A stretch of 64,000 bases of DNA, from contig JAHHRW010000003.1 of assembly GCA_020025575.1 (NCBI GenBank), positions 124,001 to 188,000 of the forward strand, written 5' to 3'. The translations under genes and the position numbers were made by a program. Below are positions 14,502 through 23,500 of this stretch, one piece after another. The notes beneath the pieces were generated by a model that saw nothing but the letters and a program-made list of their open reading frames with translations, had not been told where the DNA came from and did not search any database. Source of the stretch: Oscillospiraceae bacterium (GTDB taxonomy: Bacteria > Bacillota > Clostridia > Oscillospirales > Oscillospiraceae). How positions within the stretch are numbered: position 1 is the first letter of the stretch; each line of letters starts with the position of its first letter.

Positions 14502-17141
14502 TTACTGCAGTTTGGAGGCAACAAAGTCATCCACCTGAGCCAGAGCATTGTCCAGCTTCACCACATCTTTACCGCCACCCATAGCGCTGTCAGGCTTGCC
14601 GCCGCCGGAACCACCGCAGCAGCTGCAGACCTGCTTAACCAGGTCACCGGCTTTGATACCGGCCTTAACGGCATCCTTGCCGCAGATGGCCAGGAACGTG
14701 AGTTTCTCACCATTGACGGCTGCAAGAACCGCTACGACCTTGGAATCCTTGTCCCGGAGCATATCGCCCATCTGACGCAGCTTGTTTGCATCTGCATCGG
14801 GAACGTTTACAGTCAGTACATGCAGATCACCAATCGTGTGTGCACCAAACAGGAAACGATCCACCTCACCAGAGGCTTCCTTGGCCTTGTAGTGCTCAAT
14901 ATGCTTCTTCAAATCCTTGATTTCATCCAACTGGGCCTGAATCTTTTCTGACAGTTCAGCAGGCTTGGTCTTCAGCGCACTGCAAACCTCATACACCAGC
15001 TCCCGATTCTTGGTCATATCCTTCAGGCATTCCTTACCGGTAATTGCCTCAATACGACGAACACCGGATGCAACGGAGCCTTCGCTCTCAATTCGGAAAG
15101 GTCCGATCTTTGCGGTATTGTCCAGATGGGTACCGCCACACAGCTCTACGCTGTATCCGCCCATGTTGACAACACGAACCACATCGCCGTACTTTTCACT
15201 GAACAGTGCCATAGCACCCTGAGCCTTGGCTTCGTCAATGCTCATTTCTCTGGTATCAATGGGATAGCCTTCCAGAACAGCAGACTGCACAACGGCATCA
15301 ATCTTCATCAGTTCCTCAGCGGTTACTGCAGAATAATGGGTAAAGTCAAAACGCAGGCGGTCCGGCAAAACCAAGGAGCCTGCCTGATGCACATGGTCGC
15401 CCAGCACGGTCTGCAGAGCCTTCTGCAGCAGGTGGGTCGCAGAGTGTGCACGCATAATGGCCTTCCGGCGCTCTACATCGATGGATGCCAAAACGACATC
15501 GTCCACCTTGATGCTTCCCTTAACCATCTTGCCATAGTGCAGGTACTTTCCGCCCTTGTCCTTCTGAACATTGGTAACTGCAAAGCGGGCATTGCCCACA
15601 AGGATTGCACCCTGATCCGCTACCTGACCGCCCATTTCCGCATAGAAAGGGGTCTTGTTCAGGACGATAATGCCTTCTTCGCCGCCGGCAATGTTTCCGG
15701 AAACCTCTTCCCCAACACAAACCGCCAAGACCTTAGCCTCGCAGTTATTCACATCGTAACCCACAAACTCGGTGGGGGTGTTGTCCAGTCCCAGATCGAT
15801 ACCTGCCCAAGCCAGATCGCCCAGAGCCTTACGTGCCTCACGAGCCCGCTCCTTCTGCTCCTGCATCAGGCGGCCAAACTCATCGGTATCCAGAGTCAAT
15901 CCCTCATCTTGTACCATTTCCACAGTCAGATCAATGGGGAATCCATAGGTATCGTACAGCTTAAAAGCATCCGCACCGGAGAAAGAAGGCTCGCCCTTTT
16001 CCTTGTGCTCAGCCAGCATATCTGCAAAAATACGCATACCGCCATCGATGGTCCGGGCAAAATTCTCTTCTTCTACACGCACCACTTTCGTGATATAGTC
16101 CGCGCGCTCTCGCAGATAGGTGTAGTGGTTCTCATTCTCCTGAATGACCGTTTCCACGACCTGATACAGGAAGGGGGTGTTCACGCCAAGGAGCTTGCCG
16201 TGACGAGCAGCACGACGCAGCAGACGGCGGAGCACATAGCCACGGCCTTCGTTAGAGGGCAGAACGCCGTCCGCAATCATAAACGTAGATGCACGGATAT
16301 GGTCGGTAATCACACGCAGAGAAACATCGGTTTTCTCACTCATGCCGTAGGAGGCACCAGTCAGCTCCGTTACCTTATTTGTGATGTTCATGACGGTGTC
16401 TACATCAAACAGGCTGTCCACGTCCTGACAGACAACTGCCAAACGCTCCAGACCCATGCCGGTATCGATGTTCTTGTGGGCAAGTTCCGTATAATTGCCG
16501 TTGCCATCATTGTCAAACTGGGAGAAAACATTGTTCCAGACTTCCATATAACGGTCGCAGTCGCAGCCTACTGTGCAGCCGGGCTTATGGCAGCCGTATT
16601 TCTCACCGCGGTCGTAGTAAACCTCAGAGCAAGGACCGCAAGGGCCGGAACCGTGCTCCCAGAAGTTATCTTCCTTACCAAAACGGAAGATATGATCAGC
16701 AGGAACACCAATTTCCTTGTTCCAGATTTCAAATGCCTCATCATCATTCTCGTAGATGGACGGATACAGGCGTTCGGGGTCCAGACCAACCACTTTGGTC
16801 AGGAACTCCCAGCACCATGCAATGGCCTCATGCTTGAAGTAGTCACCAAAGGAGAAGTTGCCCAGCATCTCAAAATAGGTGCCATGACGGGCAGTCTTGC
16901 CGATATTTTCAATATCACCGGTACGGATGCACTTCTGGCAGGTGCAGACACGGTGGCGAGGGGGTTCTACCTCACCGGTGAAATAGGGCTTCATTGGTGC
17001 CATACCAGAGTTGATCAGCAGCAGCGAAGCATCGTTTTGAGGAATCAGAGAAAAGCTTGGCAGGCGCAGGTGACCCTTGCTTTCAAAAAAGCTCAGGAAC
17101 ATCTCACGCAGTTCATTTACGCCATAAGGCTTGGGATTCAT
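14502..17141 (-). CDS. alaS: alanine--tRNA ligase
   Basis: This is a full-length 879-residue AlaRS: the class II aminoacylation core (MNPKPYGVNELREMFLSFF; HGTYFEMLGNFSFGDYF), the tRNA-recognition region, the editing domain with zinc-type ligands RAHSATHLLQ and ELCGGTHLDN, and the C-terminal oligomerisation/DHHA1 domain ending in the Gly-rich CGGSGGGKPDSAMGGG stretch. ATG 17141 follows GGAGGTAATT; the open frame extends nine codons upstream without a signal. Upstream lies an Ala-type T-box (17184-17403), so transcription is expected to rise when tRNA-Ala is uncharged. Strong stem 14459-14490 ends the transcript. Confidence 0.98.
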   Translation of the reverse strand: MNPKPYGVNELREMFLSFFESKGHLRLPSFSLIPQNDASLLLINSGMAPMKPYFTGEVEPPRHRVCTCQKCIRTGDIENIGKTARHGTYFEMLGNFSFGDYFKHEAIAWCWEFLTKVVGLDPERLYPSIYENDDEAFEIWNKEIGVPADHIFRFGKEDNFWEHGSGPCGPCSEVYYDRGEKYGCHKPGCTVGCDCDRYMEVWNNVFSQFDNDGNGNYTELAHKNIDTGMGLERLAVVCQDVDSLFDVDTVMNITNKVTELTGASYGMSEKTDVSLRVITDHIRASTFMIADGVLPSNEGRGYVLRRLLRRAARHGKLLGVNTPFLYQVVETVIQENENHYTYLRERADYITKVVRVEEENFARTIDGGMRIFADMLAEHKEKGEPSFSGADAFKLYDTYGFPIDLTVEMVQDEGLTLDTDEFGRLMQEQKERAREARKALGDLAWAGIDLGLDNTPTEFVGYDVNNCEAKVLAVCVGEEVSGNIAGGEEGIIVLNKTPFYAEMGGQVADQGAILVGNARFAVTNVQKDKGGKYLHYGKMVKGSIKVDDVVLASIDVERRKAIMRAHSATHLLQKALQTVLGDHVHQAGSLVLPDRLRFDFTHYSAVTAEELMKIDAVVQSAVLEGYPIDTREMSIDEAKAQGAMALFSEKYGDVVRVVNMGGYSVELCGGTHLDNTAKIGPFRIESEGSVASGVRRIEAITGKECLKDMTKNRELVYEVCSALKTKPAELSEKIQAQLDEIKDLKKHIEHYKAKEASGEVDRFLFGAHTIGDLHVLTVNVPDADANKLRQMGDMLRDKDSKVVAVLAAVNGEKLTFLAICGKDAVKAGIKAGDLVKQVCSCCGGSGGGKPDSAMGGGKDVVKLDNALAQVDDFVASKLQ

Positions 17142-17183
17142 GGGAATTACCTCCATAAGATTATACAAATTAACAAAAAAATA

Positions 17184-17403
17184 AACCCCGACCCTAGTGT
17201 TAGGGGCGAGGAAAATCGCGGTACCACCCTAATTTATCGGCAGAGCCGACATCTTAGCTGCTCTGTAACGGGAGCACCCGTTCCGGTCATCCCGGACAGC
17301 ACGGAAGTGGCCCACAGTCTGCAAACTCCCGAGGGCTCTCACCGTCCCCTCTTCGCTCATAGAGCACAAAGCTGTTTCTTTTCCGTATTGCATTGCCTAA
17401 TTC
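17184..17403 (-). promoter_or_regulatory. T-box riboswitch of alaS
   Basis: Reading the minus strand, the leader has Stem I with GGTGAGAG, then GAACGGGTGCTCCCGTT (Stem III), and the invariant AGGGTGGTACCGCG at 17217-17230. It ends in a terminator stem of CCTCGCCCCTA...TAGGGTCGGGG with a T-rich tract (17170-17212). A GCU at 17298-17300, within CTTCCGTGCTGTCC on the 3' side of Stem I, is the likely Ala specifier codon. I did not fold it. Confidence 0.92.
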
Positions 17404-17409
17404 TTTAAT

Positions 17410-17437
17410 ATTTTAACATATATCCCGTAATTGTCAA
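17410..17437 (-). promoter_or_regulatory. promoter of the alaS T-box transcript
   Basis: On the minus strand, TTGACA (17432-17437), 16 bases, TAAAAT (17410-17415). Transcription would start near 17403. Confidence 0.78.
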
Positions 17438-17456
17438 CTTATTTTTCCCGTTTTAT

Positions 17457-17483
17457 AAAAAGGCTCCGAAAATTCGGAGCCTT
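17457..17483 (-). terminator. terminator of the pepF-small ORF unit
   Basis: AAAGGCTCCGAA and TTCGGAGCCTTT pair around a short loop, with TTTTT on the minus strand. It follows the stop of the 88-residue gene by five bases. Confidence 0.88.
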
Positions 17484-17487
17484 TCAT

Positions 17488-17754
17488 TTAGATATTGGAT
17501 TCCAACCAGTCTTTCATGGCCTGGCGCCCTTCCTCTGACATAGGAAAGACCTGCTCACCTTCCATTTCACTCAGTTCATAGCACAACTGTCCGTGCCAAA
17601 ACTCAGCCTTAATAGAACTTTGCTCGTAATCCACTTCCTTTGGCGTAGCCATCACCACAGTCGGCGCTGCCCGGAACCGAAACAGTCCACAGGAGCCTGT
17701 GAAAATATTGTCCATGGCAAAAGCGTGGAGCGTTGGGAGAAAGATTTCTTTCAT
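17488..17754 (-). CDS. small conserved-looking protein of unknown function
   Basis: This 88-residue soluble protein is not one I recognise. It begins MKEIFLPTLHAFAMDNIFTG and ends with an acidic helix (SEEGRQAMKDWLESNI). The middle contains VDYEQSSIKAEFWHGQLCYEL, suggesting a small alpha/beta domain. It starts three bases after the pepF stop and ends at a strong terminator, so it is cotranscribed with pepF. Its codon pattern and tight packing argue for a real gene. No domain or catalytic signature is visible, and no function should be inferred beyond its link to pepF. Confidence 0.72.
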   Translation of the reverse strand: MKEIFLPTLHAFAMDNIFTGSCGLFRFRAAPTVVMATPKEVDYEQSSIKAEFWHGQLCYELSEMEGEQVFPMSEEGRQAMKDWLESNI

Positions 17755-17757
17755 ATC

Positions 17758-19560
17758 TTAGTCCTTGGTCAGTTCTTCCATCTCATCCAGCAGATTGCCA
17801 AACAGCTCCAGCGCCTGATTCACAGGAACAGGGGAAGACATATCTACGCCCGCCCCCTTCAGCAGATCCACAGGGGACTTGGAACAGCCGCCACTGAGGA
17901 ATTCCAGATACTTGTCAACAGCAGGCTTACCCTCAGCAAGGATCTTCTGGGACAGTGCAATGGCAGCTGAATAGCCGGTGGCATACTGGAATACATAGTA
18001 ATTGTAGTAGAAATGAGGAATTCTTGCCCACTCCATGGCAATCTCATCATCCACAACCATATCCGGTCCAAAGTACATCTCATTCAGACGCTTATACTCA
18101 GCGCACAGAGTCTCAGCAGTCAGAGGTGTACCTGCCTGATGCATCCGAGCAATGTTCAGTTCAAACTCAGCGAACATGGTCTGACGGTACAGCGTGCTCT
18201 TGAACTGCTCTAAGAAGTGATTGATGAGGTATGCCCGCTCTTTCTTATCTGTGGTCTGATTCAAAAGATGCTCCATCAGCAGCGCCTCATTACAAGTTGA
18301 CGCAACCTCAGCAACGAAAATTACGTAACCTGCATCCAGCGGGGTCTGGGTTCTGTTGGAAAGATAGGAATGCAGCGCATGTCCCATCTCATGAGCCAGC
18401 GTAAACTGGCTATCCAATGTTCCATTGTAGTTCAGCAGCACGAATGGGTGAACCTTTGCGCCGGCAGAGTACGCGCCGCTGCGCTTGCCCTCGTTCTCGT
18501 AAACATCAATCCAGCGGTTTTCAAAGCCTTCTTTCAGAATTGCGCGATATTCTTCGCCCAAAGGTGCAACCGCCTCATATACGGTCTGCTTGGCCTCTTC
18601 AAAGGGAATCTCCTTTTCTACACCGGACAGCAACGGCGTGTACACATCGTAAAAATGCAGTTCATCCACACCCAGCAGTTTCTTGCGCAGACGGACATAA
18701 CGATGCATCTTATCCAGGTTCTGGTGGACAGCCTCAATCAGATTGGTATAGACAGAGGTAGGCACATTGGTAGCTGCCAGAGATGCATCCAAAGAAGACG
18801 GATACTTTCTGGCATCGGCAAAGAACTGCAGCTGCTTTACCTGTGCAGACAGGAGCGATGCAGAGGTGTTCTTGAAACTTTCCAGTGTATGATAGAGATT
18901 TTCATAGGCATTCTTTCGCAGCACACGATCGGGGCTGGACTGCAAAGTGGTAAAGGTGGCGCTGCTCAGAGGATGTTCTTTTCCTTCAGAATCCACCGCC
19001 GCAGGGAATTTCAAATCCGCATAATTGAACATCTCATACGCATTGGATGGAGCCTGAGCCATTTCACCGGCCGCAGCCAGAAGTTTCTCCTCATTGGCAG
19101 ACAGAACATGCTCCTTCAGCCGGCGCATATCGGTCAGATAACGGCGATAGCGCTCCAGACCGGGCTCTGCCTTGTAGAATGCTTCCAAGGTTTCCTCGGA
19201 GATTGCCATGATTTCAGGCGTTTGAAAGCTGATCTGCGCATCCAACGCTACATAGGCACTCATGAATTTTCCATTCATGGCCTGATATGCAGCTACACGG
19301 GTATCCTCATCGCCCTTGCGGCTGGCGTAGTTTGCAAGCTTACTGCTCAGATCTTCCAATTCTTCAAATTTGGTCATGAACGCAAGCAAATTCTTTGCAT
19401 TGTTTCCCAGCTTTCCTGCATAGGACGCCAGTTCCTTGCCCAGCTGAATCATTTTTTCCAGATCTGTTTCCCAGAGTTCATCGCTGACATACAAATCTTC
19501 TGTAGCCCAGCGGTCTGCCTGAGAAATCTCGGAGCGTTGACGAATCTTGTTACTTTCCAT
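17758..19560 (-). CDS. pepF: oligoendopeptidase F (M3 family zinc peptidase)
   Basis: This 600-residue M3 peptidase has the zinc motif in TLAHEMGHALHSYLSNRT (HEMGH) and the downstream third ligand within VIFVAEVASTCNEALLMEHL. The N-terminal helical PepF domain and the conserved PHFYYNYYVFQYATGYSAA segment near the C-terminus fit the Firmicute PepF group. The enzyme hydrolyses peptides of about 7-17 residues in the cytoplasm and helps recycle peptides. AGGAGG lies upstream of ATG 19560, with promoter TTGCAA-16-TATAAT at 19589-19616. It is cotranscribed with a small unknown gene. Length is normal for the family. Confidence 0.95.
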   Translation of the reverse strand: MESNKIRQRSEISQADRWATEDLYVSDELWETDLEKMIQLGKELASYAGKLGNNAKNLLAFMTKFEELEDLSSKLANYASRKGDEDTRVAAYQAMNGKFMSAYVALDAQISFQTPEIMAISEETLEAFYKAEPGLERYRRYLTDMRRLKEHVLSANEEKLLAAAGEMAQAPSNAYEMFNYADLKFPAAVDSEGKEHPLSSATFTTLQSSPDRVLRKNAYENLYHTLESFKNTSASLLSAQVKQLQFFADARKYPSSLDASLAATNVPTSVYTNLIEAVHQNLDKMHRYVRLRKKLLGVDELHFYDVYTPLLSGVEKEIPFEEAKQTVYEAVAPLGEEYRAILKEGFENRWIDVYENEGKRSGAYSAGAKVHPFVLLNYNGTLDSQFTLAHEMGHALHSYLSNRTQTPLDAGYVIFVAEVASTCNEALLMEHLLNQTTDKKERAYLINHFLEQFKSTLYRQTMFAEFELNIARMHQAGTPLTAETLCAEYKRLNEMYFGPDMVVDDEIAMEWARIPHFYYNYYVFQYATGYSAAIALSQKILAEGKPAVDKYLEFLSGGCSKSPVDLLKGAGVDMSSPVPVNQALELFGNLLDEMEELTKD

Positions 19561-19588
19561 GATTAACCTCCTAGATGGATTTTTCTAC

Positions 19589-19616
19589 ATTATAGCAGTT
19601 ATTTTGAAAATTGCAA
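19589..19616 (-). promoter_or_regulatory. promoter of pepF
   Basis: On the minus strand, TTGCAA (19611-19616), 16 bases, TATAAT (19589-19594), about 30 bases ahead of the ATG. Confidence 0.72.
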
Positions 19617-19651
19617 TCGCAACCATCTTGTTTTATCCCCGTCCATAATGC

Positions 19652-19685
19652 AAAATATCCCATCAGCCATTGGGCTGATGGGATA
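19652..19685 (-). terminator. terminator of the nucleoside phosphorylase gene
   Basis: ATCCCATCAGCC, loop CAAT, GGCTGATGGGAT then ATTTTGC on the minus strand, starting five bases after the stop. Confidence 0.87.
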
Positions 19686-19689
19686 CGGT

Positions 19690-20463
19690 TTATGATTTGT
19701 TGGCTTTATCCGCCCGAATCAGCATCTTCACTGCCTCAATGCCGACCTGAATTGCGCCAGAGGTGTCTTCGGTCATAGGCATCTCAAGACCAGCCTTCTC
19801 CCGTTCCTGATTCCAAATGACATGGAAACAAGAGCCGCAACGAACACCCAGTGCAGCTGCCACCACAAACAGAGCAGCAGACTCCATTTCACTGGCCTTT
19901 ACGCCCAGACGCTTCCAAGACTCCCACTTCTGCAGCAAGTCGTAATATACGGGGCTCTTCTCCGGGCTGTGCTGGCCATAGAACGCGTCCTTACACTGAA
20001 CAACACCCACATGGGTTCTGTATCCCAGTTTGCGGCTGGCACCTGCCAGAGCGGTGGTAATATCAAAATCCGCCACTGCTGGGAATTCGATAGGCGCATA
20101 CTCCAAAGAGGTGTGCTCATACCGAATCGCACCGGTTGCAACTACCACATCTCCGGGGCAGACGTCCATATCAATGCCGCCGCAGGTTCCAACACGAATA
20201 AAGGTATCTGCGCCAATGGCTGCCAGCTCCTCCATGGCAATGGCAGCGGAAGGCCCGCCGATACCGGTGGAACACACGCTGACCTTTTCCCCAAGCAACG
20301 TGCCGGTGTAGATGTTATATTCCCGATTCATACCCACATGGACGGGATTGTCAAAATGAGCCGCAATCGCCTCGCAGCGGCCGGGATCGCCGGGCAGGAA
20401 TACATAACGGCCCACATCCCCCTCTACGCAGCGAATATGAAACTGCATACCAATATCTTGCAT
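19690..20463 (-). CDS. udp: nucleoside phosphorylase, probably uridine phosphorylase
   Basis: This 257-residue member of the PNP/UDP family shows [18 protein letters not shown] (phosphate site), [14 protein letters not shown], the base/phosphate loop RVGTCGGI, the QCKDAFYGQ insert and the ribose-binding EMESAALFV. Udp cleaves uridine with phosphate to uracil and ribose-1-phosphate in pyrimidine salvage. The QxKDxFY pattern favours uridine over purine nucleosides, but the exact base preference is uncertain. ATG 20463 follows GAGG with eight bases of spacing. It has its own promoter just after polC and an inverted repeat in its leader that may be an operator. Confidence 0.85.
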   Translation of the reverse strand: MQDIGMQFHIRCVEGDVGRYVFLPGDPGRCEAIAAHFDNPVHVGMNREYNIYTGTLLGEKVSVCSTGIGGPSAAIAMEELAAIGADTFIRVGTCGGIDMDVCPGDVVVATGAIRYEHTSLEYAPIEFPAVADFDITTALAGASRKLGYRTHVGVVQCKDAFYGQHSPEKSPVYYDLLQKWESWKRLGVKASEMESAALFVVAAALGVRCGSCFHVIWNQEREKAGLEMPMTEDTSGAIQVGIEAVKMLIRADKANKS

Positions 20464-20517
20464 ATCTGTAACCTCATTTCCTAGGAAAATCTAAGCGATG
20501 TGGACAACCACACCCCA

Positions 20518-20549
20518 TGTACAAGTCCTTTTTTAGGATGTTCTGTACA
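20518..20549 (-). promoter_or_regulatory. inverted repeat in the udp leader
   Basis: TGTACA occurs at 20518-20523 and 20544-20549. The arms extend to GTCC/GGAT around an A-rich centre. The element starts about two bases after the predicted transcription start of udp. It could be a repressor operator or an mRNA stem; no T-run follows it, so it is not a terminator. Confidence 0.45.
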
Positions 20550-20557
20550 ATAAAACA

Positions 20558-20586
20558 AGTATAGCAAACGGATGCCTTTTTGTAAA
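20558..20586 (-). promoter_or_regulatory. promoter of udp
   Basis: On the minus strand, TTTACA (20581-20586), 17 bases, TATACT (20558-20563). It sits between the polC stop and udp. Confidence 0.78.
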
Positions 20587-20589
20587 GAA

Positions 20590-23500
20590 TCAGAATAGGC
20601 TGACCTGACTGGTATCCGGCAAGTCTCCAAATGCGCCTACATCCTTCAGCATCTGAATGTGTGTCTTGGACACCTTGGGGCAGGCTGCTGAAACTTCTTC
20701 AATGGATATAAAGCTTTTGCCTTCCCGTCCATGCATCAAGTCCCATGCAGCATTTTCACCTAAGCCGGAAATCGATACAAAGGGCGGCAGAATCTTTCCG
20801 TCCTTGATCAGGAATTTTGTTGCATGGCTCTCATACAAAGAGATCGGCAAAAACGAAAAACCACGCAGGTTAAACTCATACACAACTTCCAGTGTGGTCA
20901 GCAGATCTTCGTCCTTATCCGTTGCATTCTCATTGCCGTCAATGGCATTGATGTTCGCAACGACGCTATCGATGCCGCCGGTCATCATTGCCGCATCAAA
21001 GCCGCCCTTCTGGCTGCGCCGGTAGAAATAAGCCGCATAAAACGCCAGTGGATGATGCACTTTGAACCATGCGATACGGAACGCCATCATAACGTAGGCA
21101 ACTGCGTGGGCTTTCGGGAACAGGTACTTGATCTTTTTACAGGAGCCAATGTACCAATCAGGAACACCGGCCGCAATCATTTCTTCCTCCGCCCCATCAG
21201 GAAGGCCTCTGCCCTTACGGACAGCCTCCATGATCTTAAAGGAGCGCTTCTCGGGCATACCACGGGAAATCAGGTAAATCATGATATCATCACGACAGCC
21301 GATTGCCTCGTCAACGGATGCGGTTTTAGAGGTGATTAAATCCTTGGCGTTGCCCAGCCAAACATCCGTACCATGAGAGAAACCAGAAAGCCGCAGCAGC
21401 GTATCGAAACGGGTGGGCATGGTGTCCATCAACATGCCGCGAGTGAATCGGGTATTAAATTCCGGAATTGCAACCGCACCGGTTGGTCCCAGAATTTTGT
21501 CATTTTCATAGCCCAAAACCTTGGATGATGTGAAGATGGACATGGTGTCCTTATCATCCAGTGGGATCAGCTTTGCATCCACACCGGTCATATCCTCCAT
21601 CATACGAATCATGGTGGGGTCATCGTGACCTAGCATATCCAGTTTCAGCAGATTCTCTTCCATGGAGTGATATTCAAAGTGCGTTGTGATCTGGTCTGCT
21701 TTTGGGTCATCTGCAGGATGCTGAACGGGACAGAAATCCCAGATTTCATTTTCCTGAGGGATAACGACCAGTCCGCCGGGGTGCTGTCCGGTTGTTCTTC
21801 GGACACCAACACAGCCCGACGCCAGACGATTCTCCTCTGCCCTGGATTCCTTGCGATTTCGCTCAGACAGATACTTCTTCACATAGCCAAATGCCGTCTT
21901 TTCTGCCACCGTGCCGATGGTTCCTGCTCGAAACACATGGGATTTTCCAAACAGTTCCACACAGTAAGCATGGGCCCTGGACTGATACTCGCCGGAGAAG
22001 TTCAGGTCGATATCTGGAACCTTATCACCTCCGAAACCAAGGAAGGTTTCAAAAGGGATGTTAAAGCCGTCTTTTTCAAACTTTGTACCACATTTGGGAC
22101 AAATGGCATCCGGCAAGTCTGCGCCACAGCCATAACCCTTTGGTACATCCAGAGTGGTGTACTTACATTTAGGATTGGGGCATCGGTAATGCGGCGGGAA
22201 AGAATTAACCTCTGTGATGCCGGACATATACGCCACGATAGATGAACCAACCGAACCTCTGGAACCGACCAGATAGCCATGCTCCAGCGAATTCTGAACC
22301 AATTTCTGGGCGGACATATAGATAACATCATAATGGCAGCTGATGATATCATGCAGTTCTGTTTCTACACGTTTCGACATCAGTTCCGGTGGATGATCCC
22401 CGTAAAGGCGATGGAATTTTTCATAAACCAAATTCGTTAGATCTTCCACAGAATTCTCAATTTTCGGTGCAAACAGGTTATGCGGTACAGGACGCAGTGT
22501 TTCACACTGATCCGCAATGAAGTTGGTATTTTTGACAACCACCTCGTACGCTTTCTGTGCACCCAGATATGAAAACTCCCGCAGCATATCGTCTGTGGTT
22601 CTAAAGTACAGCGGATTGGATCGATCACAGTCGTCAAACCCCTTGGTTGCCAACAAAATGTGACGGAAGATTTCATCTTCCGGGTTCAGGAAGTGCACGT
22701 CACCGGTAGCCACAACGGGTTTGCCCAATTTGTCACCCAGGCGAATCACCGTCCGGTTGAAATCACGGATCTCCTCTTCATCCTTAACCATACCTTTTGC
22801 AAGCATAAACGCATTGTTTGCCAAAGGCTGAATTTCCAAAAAGTCATAGAACGAGGCAATGCGGAGCAATTCGTCCTCACTCTTTCGCTCCATGATGGCC
22901 TGATATAGTTCGCCCGCCTCACATGCCGAACCGATTATAATGCCCTCTCGAAGTTCCATCAGTTCAGACTTAGGAATTCTGGGCACACGCTTGAAGTATT
23001 TCAGATTCGAATCAGAAATCAGATGATACAGATTTCGCAGTCCCACCTGATTCTTCGCAAAGAGAATAATATGGCGGGCATGACGGTTGTCAATGCGGTT
23101 CTTGGAACGAAGCTGTGGCATAGCAGGGTTGATCTGCGCAATGCGACTCATTTCCATTTCCTTCAGTTTTTCCACAAGCCGGTGAAAAATCAAGCCGCAG
23201 GTTACCGCATCGTCGGCCGCACGGTGATGGTTAAATTCCGGCAGACTTAGCGCATCAGCCACAATATTCAGCTTAAACTTATTCAGCTGCGGCAGAAGAT
23301 TCTGAGAAAGAATCAGTGTGTCCACGGATGTGGGATGAAATGGCAGATTCTGCCTCTTTGCCGCTTCGCGAACAAATCCCACATCAAAATCTGCATTATG
23401 GGCAATCAGTGGCCGATCTCCTACAAATTCAAGAAATTTGGGAAGAACTTCTTCAATTTTTGGGGCACCTACCAGCATGTCATCCGTAATACCCGTCAAA

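Noticed and set aside
15126..17408. Long plus-strand open frame opposite alaS
   Set aside because: It lies antisense to a well-conserved alaS with all motifs and to its T-box. It has no ribosome binding site and no recognisable domain.
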